DNA of 64,000 bases. Source: Pseudomonas putida S13.1.2 (GTDB taxonomy: Bacteria; Pseudomonadota; Gammaproteobacteria; Pseudomonadales; Pseudomonadaceae). The notes below the pieces were generated by a model that had not been told where the DNA came from, made no database searches, and worked only from the letters and a program-made list of their open reading frames with translations. The translations under genes were made by a program, and so were the position numbers. The stretch covers positions 3,286,001 through 3,350,000 of the forward strand of contig NZ_CP010979.1 in NCBI RefSeq assembly GCF_000498395.2, written 5' to 3'. Of this stretch, positions 1 through 7,931 are shown piece after piece. How positions within the stretch are numbered: position 1 is the stretch's first letter; each line of letters begins with the position of its first letter.

Positions 1-1069
1 TCAGGGTCGAGGCCAGGGCAACGAAACCACTGCCTGTCACCCCGGCGGCGCCCTTGGACGACAGCAACATGATCGCCAGCATGGTCAGCGTCTGCCCCAG
101 GGTGATGTCGATGTTGCAGGCCTGGGCGATGAAGATGGCCGCCAGCGACAGGTAGATGGCTGTGCCATCAAGGTTGAACGAGTACCCGGTTGGCAACACC
201 AGGCCTACTACACCCTTCTTGCACCCCAGCTTCTCGAGCTTTTCCAGCATGCGCGGCAGCACGGGCTCGGTGGACGAAGTACCCAGCACCACCAGGAATT
301 CCTCGCGGAAATAGCGCAGCAGTTTCCACAGGCTGAAGCCGTGGGCGCGGCAGATACCACCCAGTACGACCAGTACGAAGAACGCACAGGCGATGTACAG
401 CGTACCTACCAGCTTGGCCAGGGCACCGAGCGAGGTGATGCCGTACTGCCCGACTGTAAAGGCCAGCGCACCAAAGGCACCCACCGGCGCAAAGCGCATC
501 AGGTAACCAAAAATGCGGAATACCATGGTCGAGGCAGATTCCAGCACATCCAGCACTGGCTTGCCCTTGTCCCCCATGGACGACAGGGCAAAGCCGCTGA
601 GTACGGCGATGAACAGCACCGGCAATACTTCGCCCTTGTTGAAGGCACCGATGAACGTATCGGGAATGATGTGCATGAAGAAATCGACCACGCCCAGCTT
701 GGCGGCCGAGGCGGTGTACTGGCTGAGGCCTTCGGTGCTGAGGGTGGCGGGGTCGATGTTCATGCCCACACCGGGTTTGAACAGGTAGACCGCCGCCAGG
801 CCAATCGCCAGGCTCACCACCGTCAGGCCCAGGAACAGCAGCAACGTCTTGCTCATCAGGCGCCCCAGCGAGCGCTTGTCGGTCATCCCGGCAATGCCGG
901 TGACGATGGTGCAGAACACCACCGGGGCGATCATCATCTTGACCAGCTTGATGAAGGCATCACCCAAGGGCTTGAGCGCAACGGCCTGTTGCGCCCAGAA
1001 GTGGCCGACCAATACGCCCAGCAGGACGGCGCAGAGGATCTGAAAGTACAGCGATTTGGCGAGTTTCAT
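1..1069 (-). CDS. DctA-family dicarboxylate/cation symporter, C-terminus beyond window
   Basis: This is the first 356 residues of an inner-membrane sodium- or proton-coupled symporter of the DctA/GltP (DAACS) family, read on the minus strand and cut by the left window edge. Seen: an N-terminal start MKLAKSLYFQ, a series of long hydrophobic helices, the serine-rich hairpin motif SSTEPVLPRML, the NLDGTAIY substrate/cation segment and SKGAAGVTGSGF. These are hallmark motifs of C4-dicarboxylate carriers. The gene lies 72 bases downstream of the PrpF/GalD-like gene on the same strand, so it probably imports the carboxylate handled by that enzyme. It is likely a paralogue of the housekeeping DctA, so no symbol is given. 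The ribosome binding site before the ATG is weak. Confidence 0.9.
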   Translation of the reverse strand, partial: MKLAKSLYFQILCAVLLGVLVGHFWAQQAVALKPLGDAFIKLVKMMIAPVVFCTIVTGIAGMTDKRSLGRLMSKTLLLFLGLTVVSLAIGLAAVYLFKPGVGMNIDPATLSTEGLSQYTASAAKLGVVDFFMHIIPDTFIGAFNKGEVLPVLFIAVLSGFALSSMGDKGKPVLDVLESASTMVFRIFGYLMRFAPVGAFGALAFTVGQYGITSLGALAKLVGTLYIACAFFVLVVLGGICRAHGFSLWKLLRYFREEFLVVLGTSSTEPVLPRMLEKLEKLGCKKGVVGLVLPTGYSFNLDGTAIYLSLAAIFIAQACNIDITLGQTLTMLAIMLLSSKGAAGVTGSGFVALASTL

Positions 1070-1141
1070 GGGGCATCACCATTGTTGAAATTGTGCGGAT
1101 GCGCTTGTTACAAATGTGCGGCTCTGGATCGACGCCTGGTG

Positions 1142-2221
1142 CTACCCGGCCAACCTGCGGAATGTAGGGGCGTAGACGAACCCTGAGAAGAGCCGCCGGG
1201 CGGTTCGTACTACCGAGGCCTGGATGGTCTGGCCATCGGCACCGCTGCGCGTCAGGGCGATATCAATGCCGCCACTGGGGTGCTCGAGGCGGACCTCGGT
1301 CAGCTGCTGCGCGCCTTCGCCCAGCAGGTCGGCAATCACCGTGCCGGGGCTGACGCAGGCAGTTGCCAGCCCCACTGCGCCAGTGATCGCCAGGGCGCGA
1401 TGGCAGTTGTGCGGCATGAAATAACGAACCTGCAGCGTGCCGTCGTAGCGAGGCCTGGATACCAGTACCGGCTTGGGGATGACCATGCCACTGACATCGC
1501 CCAGGCCCATGGCCTTGCCGGCCTTCAAGCGCAATGCTTCAAGGCGTTCGAGCAGTTCGCTGTTGGCGTCTAGCTGGGCCGGGGTTTCCGAGCCGGTGAC
1601 ACCTAGCTGGCTGGCCTCCACCACCATCATCGGCATGGCCATATCGATGCAGGTCACCGGGACACCATCGATCAGATCCCTGGCCTGGCCGGTAGGGAAC
1701 AGCTTGCCGGTCTTGCTGCCGACTGCATCGAGGAAAGTCAGGTGCACCGGGGCGGCAGTGCCGGGTACGCCGTCGATTGCGGTACGGCCTTCGTAGCGCA
1801 CGATACCGCCTGGGGTTTCTACCAGCGAATTGACGAAGGTACCGGTGTTCAGGTTGCGAATACGGACCAGGGTCTTCCCTTCCTTGCCTTTGACCAACCC
1901 CTGTTCGATGGCGAACGGGCCAACGGCACACAGCATGTTGCCGCAGTTGGGGGCAGTATCGACGCGCCGCTGTGCAACCATCACCTGCACGAACAGGTAG
2001 TCGACGTCGGCGTCGGCGTGCAAAGAAGGGCTGATGATCGCCACCTTGCTGGTCTGCGGGCTGCCACCACCGATCCCGTCGATTTCCAGCTCATGGCCAG
2101 AGCCCATCAGGTTGATCAGCAACTCGTCGCGTTCGACCACATTGGCAGGCAGGTCCCAGGCGTGGAAGAACGGCCCTTTCGAGGTACCACCGCGCATGAG
2201 GACGCAAGGAATTCGTTGCAT
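1142..2221 (-). CDS. PrpF/GalD-family isomerase (4-oxalomesaconate tautomerase-like)
   Basis: A 359-residue member of the PrpF family (diaminopimelate-epimerase fold), which moves double bonds in unsaturated di- or tricarboxylates; relatives are PrpF (2-methylaconitate isomerase) and GalD (4-oxalomesaconate tautomerase). Seen: the N-terminal RGGTSKGPFF signature, GIGGG with TSKVA, the conserved cysteine segment APNCGNML around residue 90, and EHPSGG near the C-terminus. Length matches GalD (about 360). The start at 2221 (MQRIPCVLMRGG) is preferred over an in-frame ATG at 2305, which adds an unrelated hydrophobic leader. The full gallate/aconitate cluster is not present here, so the substrate is unknown. 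The divergent LysR gene is the likely regulator and the DctA-like gene the likely uptake partner. Confidence 0.85.
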   Translation of the reverse strand: MQRIPCVLMRGGTSKGPFFHAWDLPANVVERDELLINLMGSGHELEIDGIGGGSPQTSKVAIISPSLHADADVDYLFVQVMVAQRRVDTAPNCGNMLCAVGPFAIEQGLVKGKEGKTLVRIRNLNTGTFVNSLVETPGGIVRYEGRTAIDGVPGTAAPVHLTFLDAVGSKTGKLFPTGQARDLIDGVPVTCIDMAMPMMVVEASQLGVTGSETPAQLDANSELLERLEALRLKAGKAMGLGDVSGMVIPKPVLVSRPRYDGTLQVRYFMPHNCHRALAITGAVGLATACVSPGTVIADLLGEGAQQLTEVRLEHPSGGIDIALTRSGADGQTIQASVVRTARRLFSGFVYAPTFRRLAG

Positions 2222-2368
2222 GATTTTGCACCCTTGTTGATCAATGGACATCATTGATGCTGTGAGCAAAAGAGTGACAGGGATGGATAAATCAATCCAA
2301 TGCAAATATCGTAGCCATTATTGCGATTCAAACATTAATCAGGCGCAGCGCCAGTAGCAGGGTTTGTT
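2222..2368. promoter_or_regulatory. divergent promoter region between PrpF-like and LysR genes
   Basis: A 147-base A+T-rich spacer between two divergent starts, the usual place for LysR autoregulation and target activation. An imperfect dyad with ATCG and CGAT arms spans 2308-2327 and could be part of a LysR box. This is an inference from layout; no clear -35/-10 pair was identified. Confidence 0.45.
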
Positions 2369-3262
2369 ATGGAATATGAGCTGCAAGATATCCGATCTTT
2401 CGTTAAAATCGCCGAACTCGGTAGTTTCCACGAGGCCGCCGAGGCGCTTCACCTTTCCCAGCCGGCCCTGAGTCGGCGGATCAAGAAACTGGAGGAAGGC
2501 CTGGGCACCTCGCTGCTGGAACGCACCACACGCCGGGTCAGCCTGACCAGCGTGGGCCGTGACTTTCTGCCTAAAGCCAGGCGCCTGCTGGATGATTTTG
2601 AAGACTCGATCCTCAGTATCCGCGAGCTGGCCGAGCGCCAGACCGGGCAAGTTACCCTCGCCTGCATTCCCACCGCAGCGTTCTACTTCCTGCCGTCGGT
2701 GATCCGCGATTACAACGAGCAGTACCCAAAAATCCGTATTCGCCTGCTGGACCTGAGCGCCAACGACGGGCTCGAAGCCGTGTTGCGCGGCGAGGCCGAC
2801 TTCGGCATCAACATGATGAGCGGCCAGCACCCGGACATCGAGTTTGTCTCACTGGTGCAAGAGCACTTTGTGCTGGCGTGCAGGCGGGATCACCCACTGG
2901 CGGAGCGCGCATCCGTTACCTGGACAGAGCTGGCTGATTACCGCCTGATCGGCGTCGGCCGCCTGAGTGGCAACCGCATGCTGCTGGACCATGCGTTGTC
3001 CGGGCTCAACCTGCGACCTAAATGGTTCTACGAAGTGCAACACCTGTCGACGTCGCTGGGCATGGTCGAGGCCGGGCTGGGCGTGTCGGCCATGCCCAGC
3101 CTGGCCATGCCCAACGCTGATCACCCGACGCTGGTCAGCGTGCCGTTGATCGAGCCGCAAGTCACACGCACCCTGGGGCTGGTGTACCGGCGCGGCGCGT
3201 CGTTGTCGCCCGCGGCGGAGAAGTTCGTTTCGATCCTTTTGCAGCAGTGGCCCAACCGTTGA
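2369..3262 (+). CDS. LysR-family transcriptional regulator
   Basis: A 297-residue LysR-type regulator. Seen: an N-terminal winged helix-turn-helix at residues 1-60 (SFHEAAEALHLSQPALSRR is the recognition helix region) and a periplasmic-binding-protein-like effector domain from about residue 90 with the usual VTLACIPT and LRGEADFGI segments. Length is normal. The ATG has a good ribosome binding site (CAGGG) 7 bases upstream. It is divergent from the PrpF-like gene, so it probably senses a carboxylate and controls that gene and the DctA-like symporter. The effector molecule cannot be read from sequence. Confidence 0.92.
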   Translation: MEYELQDIRSFVKIAELGSFHEAAEALHLSQPALSRRIKKLEEGLGTSLLERTTRRVSLTSVGRDFLPKARRLLDDFEDSILSIRELAERQTGQVTLACIPTAAFYFLPSVIRDYNEQYPKIRIRLLDLSANDGLEAVLRGEADFGINMMSGQHPDIEFVSLVQEHFVLACRRDHPLAERASVTWTELADYRLIGVGRLSGNRMLLDHALSGLNLRPKWFYEVQHLSTSLGMVEAGLGVSAMPSLAMPNADHPTLVSVPLIEPQVTRTLGLVYRRGASLSPAAEKFVSILLQQWPNR

Positions 3263-3287
3263 GTCACCGCTGCGCAGGCAGGCGAGG

Positions 3288-3584
3288 TCAGGCGTCCTTG
3301 CCCAGTACCAGGCGGTCAAAATGCTCGATGTGCTCATCCAGGTTGTCTTCGAGCATCATCCGGTACTGTTCGCAGAAGTACTTCAAAATTTCTTCCCGGG
3401 CTGCCGCCAGTTCCGCGCTGCTCTTGAAGCTGCGGGCACTCATCCACGCGCTGAAACGCGTGGCGCCGAAGGTCAGCGAGGCACTTACCTTGCCCAGGTC
3501 TTCGAATTTTTCAATCTGCTGGTTGGCCAGGTCGATGTGCGCATCGGCGCGGTCATAAAAGGCCTGATCGGTAGCTTGGGTCAT
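3288..3584 (-). CDS. DUF3144 family protein
   Basis: A 98-residue soluble, mostly helical, acidic protein beginning MTQATDQAFYDRADAHIDLAN, which I recognise as the DUF3144 family, common in Pseudomonas and of unknown function. No signal peptide or membrane segment. The start is supported by AAGGTGA about 8 bases upstream. It converges with the LysR gene (25-base gap). A strong dyad lies 28 bases upstream of the start codon, in the probable promoter or leader. Confidence 0.8.
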   Translation of the reverse strand: MTQATDQAFYDRADAHIDLANQQIEKFEDLGKVSASLTFGATRFSAWMSARSFKSSAELAAAREEILKYFCEQYRMMLEDNLDEHIEHFDRLVLGKDA

Positions 3585-3611
3585 TGCGGTTCACCTTGTA
3601 ACGGAAGCCCA

Positions 3612-3645
3612 AGCCTTGCATGGCGGCGCGCATACGTGCAAGGCT
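3612..3645. promoter_or_regulatory. inverted repeat, 9-base perfect arms
   Basis: AGCCTTGCA at 3612-3620 pairs perfectly with TGCAAGGCT at 3637-3645 around a 16-base centre that contains a further GCG/CGC pairing. It lies just upstream of the DUF3144 gene, so it could be an operator or a 5' leader hairpin. There is no U-run that would make it a convincing terminator for either strand. Confidence 0.5.
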
Positions 3646-3720
3646 GAAAAAGGATCACCCACGACGAAAAGGAAGCAAAGCACCTTATGCTTGGAATCAC
3701 ACGTATCCATCGCTATTTGC

Positions 3721-3756
3721 GCCCACTGCCTGCAAAATCGACTGCAGCCAGTGGGC
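3721..3756. promoter_or_regulatory. long hairpin dyad upstream of mtlD-like gene
   Basis: GCCCACTG at 3721-3728 pairs with CAGTGGGC at 3749-3756; after one C:C mismatch CTGCA (3730-3734) pairs with TGCAG (3743-3747), leaving an 8-base loop. That is 13 pairs in 36 bases. No T-run follows, so it is more likely an operator or a structured leader than a terminator. Confidence 0.5.
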
Positions 3757-3969
3757 GTGACCTCAAGGCCAAACCAGCCGCCCGCCTCGCCTCAAAGGTT
3801 GCAAACCTGCTCTGCACTCCCCGCTCCGCCCCGCCTTACTTCTGCGTTACCCCTGAACGCCCCCCTGTCGACCGTGTGCCTCCGACCTGACTGCCGACGC
3901 TGCAGCTCACACACCGTATTCGCCTGTTACAGGCGGAATGTCTGACGCAACAACAAGGGGCAACACCCA

Positions 3970-6114
3970 ATGCTTTTCTTTCAAGGTAAACAGATTCTCA
4001 GCGCCATCTTCGATATGGATGGCACCCTCTTCGACACCGAACGCTTGCGCTTCAAGACTTTGAAGCAAGCCTCGCTGGAAATCTTCGGCAAAGCGCTGAG
4101 CGAGGACACATTGATCGGCTCGCTGGGCCTGAGCGCGACCAAGGCCGAAGCCCTGGCCAAGGCGCATAACGGTGAAGACTTCCCGTACGCCGAGATCCGC
4201 AAGCGCGCGGATGAACTTGAGCTGGAGTACGTGCGCAATCACGGCGTACCCATCAAGGCCGGCTTGCTGGAAGTGCTAGAGCGCCTGCGCAAGTCGGGCT
4301 TGACCATGGCAGTGGCCACCTCCAGCCGCCGTGCCATTGCCGAGGAATACCTGATCAATGCCAATGTGCTGAAGTATTTCGACATCACCGTCTGTGGCGA
4401 TGAAGTCAGCCAGGGCAAACCCCACCCCGAGATTTTCCTGAAAGCCGCCCGCGCGCTCAATTGCGAACCCGATCAGTGCTTCATGGTCGAGGATTCAGAG
4501 AACGGCATGCTCTCGGCCATCCGTGCCGAAGGCCAGGCGATCCTGATCGAAGACATCAAGCCGCCCGCTGCCGAGATCAAGGCTGGCGCGCTCAAAGCCT
4601 ACCTCAGCATGCATGAGTTTCTCGCCGACCTTAGCGAGTGCGTACCTGACCTGGGCATGCCAGCATTGAGCGAGCCGTTCCCGGCTTCGTTGAACCAGTT
4701 CAGCGTGGGCATTCATGGCTTCGGTGCCATCGGCGGTGGTTACCTGACACAGGTGTTTTCCCATTGGGATGGCTACACCCGGCCCCGTGAAATCATCGCC
4801 GCGACCCGCTCGCGCATGCTGCGCGAAAGCGTCAATGCCTTCGGCCGCTACAGCGTGCGCTACGGTGCTACATCATTCGACCAGACCATCGACAATGTGC
4901 GCATGATCGACATGGACGATGACGTCGCAGTCATCGGCATGTATACCACTGCCGAAATTATCGGCCTGAGCCTGCCCGAGCAGGCCATCCGCAACCAGGC
5001 GAAGGTGATTGCCAAGGGGCTGCTGCAACGTTTCGAACGACGTGGCCGAGAGCTGACGTTGCTGATCGTGCTGAACAAGGTGGGCGGCGCCGCGTTTGTG
5101 CGCCGCCATGTGCAGGCAGAGCTGGCATTGCTGTGCCCGCCGGCAATTGGCGAGCAAGTGCTGGAAAAGACCCATTTCGCCGAAACGGTGGTCAGCCGCA
5201 TTGTCTCCAAGCTCAGCAACGACGCACTGGTGCGGCAACTGCGCATCAAGTCGCAGATGTTCCAGAACAGCCTGGAAGACGAACCGGCAGTCGCCACCAA
5301 GGCATCAGCGCCCGTGCCTGAGTACGAACGACTGATCGGGCGCTTCAGGCCCTTTGCCCAACCCAGCAGCGCGATGAGCCAGCTGCACCTGATCCTGTTC
5401 AACAGCGAACCCGACATGCCCCTGTATGTAGAGCATGGCAGCGAACTGCTCGAACGCCTGCGCCAGGTGAAGACGGTGCCTGACATCACCCAGATCCAGG
5501 TCATCAAGAACCGCCTGTGGAACGGCCCACATGCCATCGTTGCCTGGTACGCGAGCCTGCTGGGCCATGACTCGGTGGGCCAGGGTATGGGCGATGCACG
5601 TGTCAGCGAACTGGCCGAACGCCTGATTCGCCAGGAAGTCGGGCCGGCACTGGTGGCGGAGTACCCGCACATGGCCGAAGTGGTCAGCCGTTTTGCCAAC
5701 ACCTTCCTGGAGCGCTGTGCCACCTCGTTCAAAGACCCTTGTGCCCGGGTGGGGCGCGACCCGTTGCGCAAGCTTCAACGCAACGAGCGCATCTTCAGCA
5801 GCATCGACCTTGCACGCAAGCATGCTATTGAAACCCCGGGGCTGACATTTGGCGCGGCCCTGGCCATTCACCATGCCCTGCGCTGCGTAGACAGCAAGGA
5901 CCAGGAAGCCCAGGCGATCAGACAGGTTTATCGGGATAACAACGCCAGCGTCGAGGCCGTGCTTACCCATGACGGTGACTGTAATGGCAAGCGTTTTCCA
6001 GGGCTGGACCCGATCAGGGACACGCAGCTGATCACTGCCATTTCAGATGCTTTCCGGCAGTACCCGCCAAGGGATGTGGCAAGCAGGCTGGGCGACCTTT
6101 GCATAGGCGCATGA
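3970..6114 (+). CDS. mtlD: bifunctional mannitol-1-phosphate dehydrogenase/phosphatase
   Basis: A 714-residue fusion. Residues 1-220 are a HAD phosphatase: motif I FDMDGTLFDTE (nucleophile Asp15, acid/base Asp17), a cap domain, GKPHPEIF and EDSENG as motifs III and IV. From about residue 240 a polyol-phosphate dehydrogenase follows, with a Rossmann motif GIHGFGAIGGGYL and a helical C-terminal catalytic domain like mannitol-1-phosphate 5-dehydrogenases. The same architecture is known from Acinetobacter MtlD, which reduces fructose-6-phosphate and then dephosphorylates the product to mannitol under salt stress. P. putida is known to accumulate mannitol as a compatible solute. I infer this gene makes mannitol here. 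No PTS mannitol genes are adjacent, which argues for synthesis rather than uptake. Confidence 0.85.
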   Translation: MLFFQGKQILSAIFDMDGTLFDTERLRFKTLKQASLEIFGKALSEDTLIGSLGLSATKAEALAKAHNGEDFPYAEIRKRADELELEYVRNHGVPIKAGLLEVLERLRKSGLTMAVATSSRRAIAEEYLINANVLKYFDITVCGDEVSQGKPHPEIFLKAARALNCEPDQCFMVEDSENGMLSAIRAEGQAILIEDIKPPAAEIKAGALKAYLSMHEFLADLSECVPDLGMPALSEPFPASLNQFSVGIHGFGAIGGGYLTQVFSHWDGYTRPREIIAATRSRMLRESVNAFGRYSVRYGATSFDQTIDNVRMIDMDDDVAVIGMYTTAEIIGLSLPEQAIRNQAKVIAKGLLQRFERRGRELTLLIVLNKVGGAAFVRRHVQAELALLCPPAIGEQVLEKTHFAETVVSRIVSKLSNDALVRQLRIKSQMFQNSLEDEPAVATKASAPVPEYERLIGRFRPFAQPSSAMSQLHLILFNSEPDMPLYVEHGSELLERLRQVKTVPDITQIQVIKNRLWNGPHAIVAWYASLLGHDSVGQGMGDARVSELAERLIRQEVGPALVAEYPHMAEVVSRFANTFLERCATSFKDPCARVGRDPLRKLQRNERIFSSIDLARKHAIETPGLTFGAALAIHHALRCVDSKDQEAQAIRQVYRDNNASVEAVLTHDGDCNGKRFPGLDPIRDTQLITAISDAFRQYPPRDVASRLGDLCIGA

Positions 6115-7167
6115 GGTACTGCATTAGCCTGAAGCCAGCGCGGTGAATGGCACCGGCTCCGCCGGTGTTCGCGGGCGTGCCCGCTCCCACAATGACCGCG
6201 CTAGCTTTCAGGTGTTGTGCAAGACATTTGCCCCTACAGGTACTGCATAAGCCTGAAGCCTGCGCGATTACCTGTGGGAGCGGGCGCGCCCGCGAAGAAT
6301 CCAACACGGTGAATGGCACCGGCTCCGCCGGTGTTCGCGGCTAAAGCCGCTCCCACAGTGATCGCGCCAGCTTCCAGGTGTTGTGCAAGACAGTTGCCCC
6401 CACAGGTACTGCATATGCCTGAAGCCTGCGCGATTACCTGTGGGAGCGGGCGCGCCCGCGAAGAATCCAACACGGTGAATGGCACCGGCTGCGCCGGTGT
6501 TCGCGGCTAAAGCCGCTCCCACAGTGATCGCGCCAGCTTCCAGGTGTTGTGCAGGACAGTTGCCCCGAAGGTACTGCATATGTCTGAAGCCTGCCCGACT
6601 ACCTGTGGGAGCGGGCGCGCCCGCGAAGAATCCAACACGGTGAATGGCACCGGCTGCGCCGGTGTTCGCGGCTAAAGCCGCTCCCACAGTGATCGCGCTA
6701 GCTTTTAGATGTTGTGCAAGCAGTTGCCCCTACAGGTACTGCATAAGCCTGAAGCCTGCGCAGCCCTTGTGGGAGCGGGTTTACCCGCGAAGAATCCAGC
6801 GCGGTGCATGGCACCGGCTGCGCCGGTGTTCGCGGGCATGCCCGCTCCCACAGTGATCGCGCTCGCTTTTAGAGGTTGTGCAAGCAGTTGCCCCTACAGG
6901 TACTGCATAAGCCTGAAGCCTGCGCAGCCCCTGTGGGAGCGGGTTTACCCGCGAAGAATCCAGCGCGGTGCATGGCACCGGCTGCGCCGGTGTTCGCGGG
7001 GCAAGCCCGCTCCCACAATGATCGCGCTAGCTTTTAGAGGTTGTGCAAGCAGTTGCCCCTACAGGTACTGCATAAGCCTGAAGCCTGCGCAGCCCTTGTG
7101 GGAGCGGGTTTACCCGCGAAGAATCCAGCGCGGAGGATGGCACCGGCTTCGCCGGTGTTCGCTGGCA
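6115..7167. repeat. tandem array of about six 165-bp REP-containing units
   Basis: The phrase CCTGTGGGAGCGGG recurs at 6271, 6437, 6602, 6766, 6930 and 7095, a period of 164-166 bases. Each unit contains two outward-related palindromes (CGGGCGCGCCCG or CGGGTTTACCCG, and CACCGGCTGCGCCGGTG) plus an arm ending CGCTCCCACA and a unique spacer with GTTGTGCAAG and GTACTGCATA. The first unit (from about 6121) lacks one REP arm and the last is cut off in the GNAT gene 3' end. Units drift: the first three carry CGCGCC centres and the last three TTTACC. Open frames crossing the array are artefacts of the repeat. It is not a CRISPR: the units are long and contiguous with no variable spacers. Confidence 0.9.
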
Positions 7168-7608
7168 TCAGCACCTGATCTTCACAAAAACAAGCTCCGG
7201 GTCACCTTCATCCAGGTTTTCAACCTGGCCACTGCCAATAAAACCGCACTTCGCAAGCAGCGCCTGCATCGGCAGGTTCGACGCGTTGGTCGAGGTGAAC
7301 AGCTTGGCCCCCAGGGCCCGGGATTCCAGCCCACGAAGAATGGCTGCGCCTACGCCACGGCCCCGTGCCGAATCCAGCACCACGATGAGCGGGATGAAAT
7401 CCTGCCCGAAAAATGAGGTGTCCAGTACGCCATAGCCCAACAGCAGCGCAGTATCGTCAGCATCCGTTGCCACCCAGCACTGGCCGCAAGCTACCGCGTG
7501 GGCAATGCATTCCCGCCGGTGCTCTTCGCGCTGCGCGATGACATCAAGATCAAAGAGCGCATTGAGGTCGGCTTGCCGGGCGAGCCGCATGTGTGATTCC
7601 AGAGCCAT
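7168..7608 (-). CDS. GNAT-family N-acetyltransferase
   Basis: A 146-residue protein of usual GNAT length. Seen: the acetyl-CoA pyrophosphate-binding motif RGRGVGAAIL near residue 83, preceded by the hydrophobic strand FIPLIVVL, and a C-terminal ALLAKCGFIGSG segment typical of motif B. The substrate is unknown. Start may be the first ATG or the ATG six codons later (MRLARQAD). Its stop codon lies at the broken end of the 165-bp repeat array, so the array forms its 3' flank. Confidence 0.85.
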   Translation of the reverse strand: MALESHMRLARQADLNALFDLDVIAQREEHRRECIAHAVACGQCWVATDADDTALLLGYGVLDTSFFGQDFIPLIVVLDSARGRGVGAAILRGLESRALGAKLFTSTNASNLPMQALLAKCGFIGSGQVENLDEGDPELVFVKIRC

Positions 7609-7931
7609 TTCTTCCTCGTATCAATAGCAACTCAGTGGGTTTGTTACCAGAACGTACCACGCATGCCTGTAACCTCGGCAGCCGTGCAGGAGCGGCCCTG
7701 TGTCGCAAAAGGGATGCAAAACAGTCAGTTCATCGGGTGATTACCTACAATCAGGCATCTCGAAATTGTGCTTTAGAAGTTAAGTTTCGCCACAAAGAAA
7801 CATCTGCTTGCACTCCAGAAAATATAATTCCGATAACTTGTAAGAAGTTTCTGAATTTCGACTGAAGCCAATTGGATCTCCCCTACTGGTGTTAGGTTTC
7901 CAACCTGAACCATACACAGGGAGTTTGTTTT
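7609..7931. other. 323-bp intergenic region upstream of the PAAR effector
   Basis: No gene is supported. A degenerate single REP arm (GGAGCGGCCCTGTGTCGC) lies near 7690. The second half is strikingly A+T-rich, with a perfect TATAAT at 7823-7828 that could be a -10 box, although no good -35 sits at the right distance. The PAAR gene start is preceded by CAGGGAG at about 7918-7924. Confidence 0.5.

Larger units (their letters stand above)
3585..3969. other. 385-bp intergenic region with two strong dyads
   Basis: No convincing gene is seen; short open frames here have poor composition and no ribosome binding site. The region carries the upstream sequences of the divergent DUF3144 and mtlD-like genes. 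Two hairpin-forming dyads are listed separately. The mtlD-like start is preceded by AAGGGG about 9 bases upstream. Confidence 0.6.

Noticed and set aside
3687..3890. Open frame of 67 codons between DUF3144 and mtlD
   Set aside because: It has no ribosome binding site, a composition unlike neighbours, and spans the hairpin; no family is recognised.
6115..7167. Possible CRISPR array
   Set aside because: Units are about 165 bases, contiguous and nearly identical throughout, with internal REP palindromes; there are no unique spacers and no cas genes.
6709..7416. Open frame of 235 codons across the repeat array and smaller ones at 6147-6687
   Set aside because: The translation repeats with the 165-bp period (CHRLRRCS, SCPYRYCISLKPAQPLWERV) and simply reflects the REP array; it also runs antisense into the GNAT gene.
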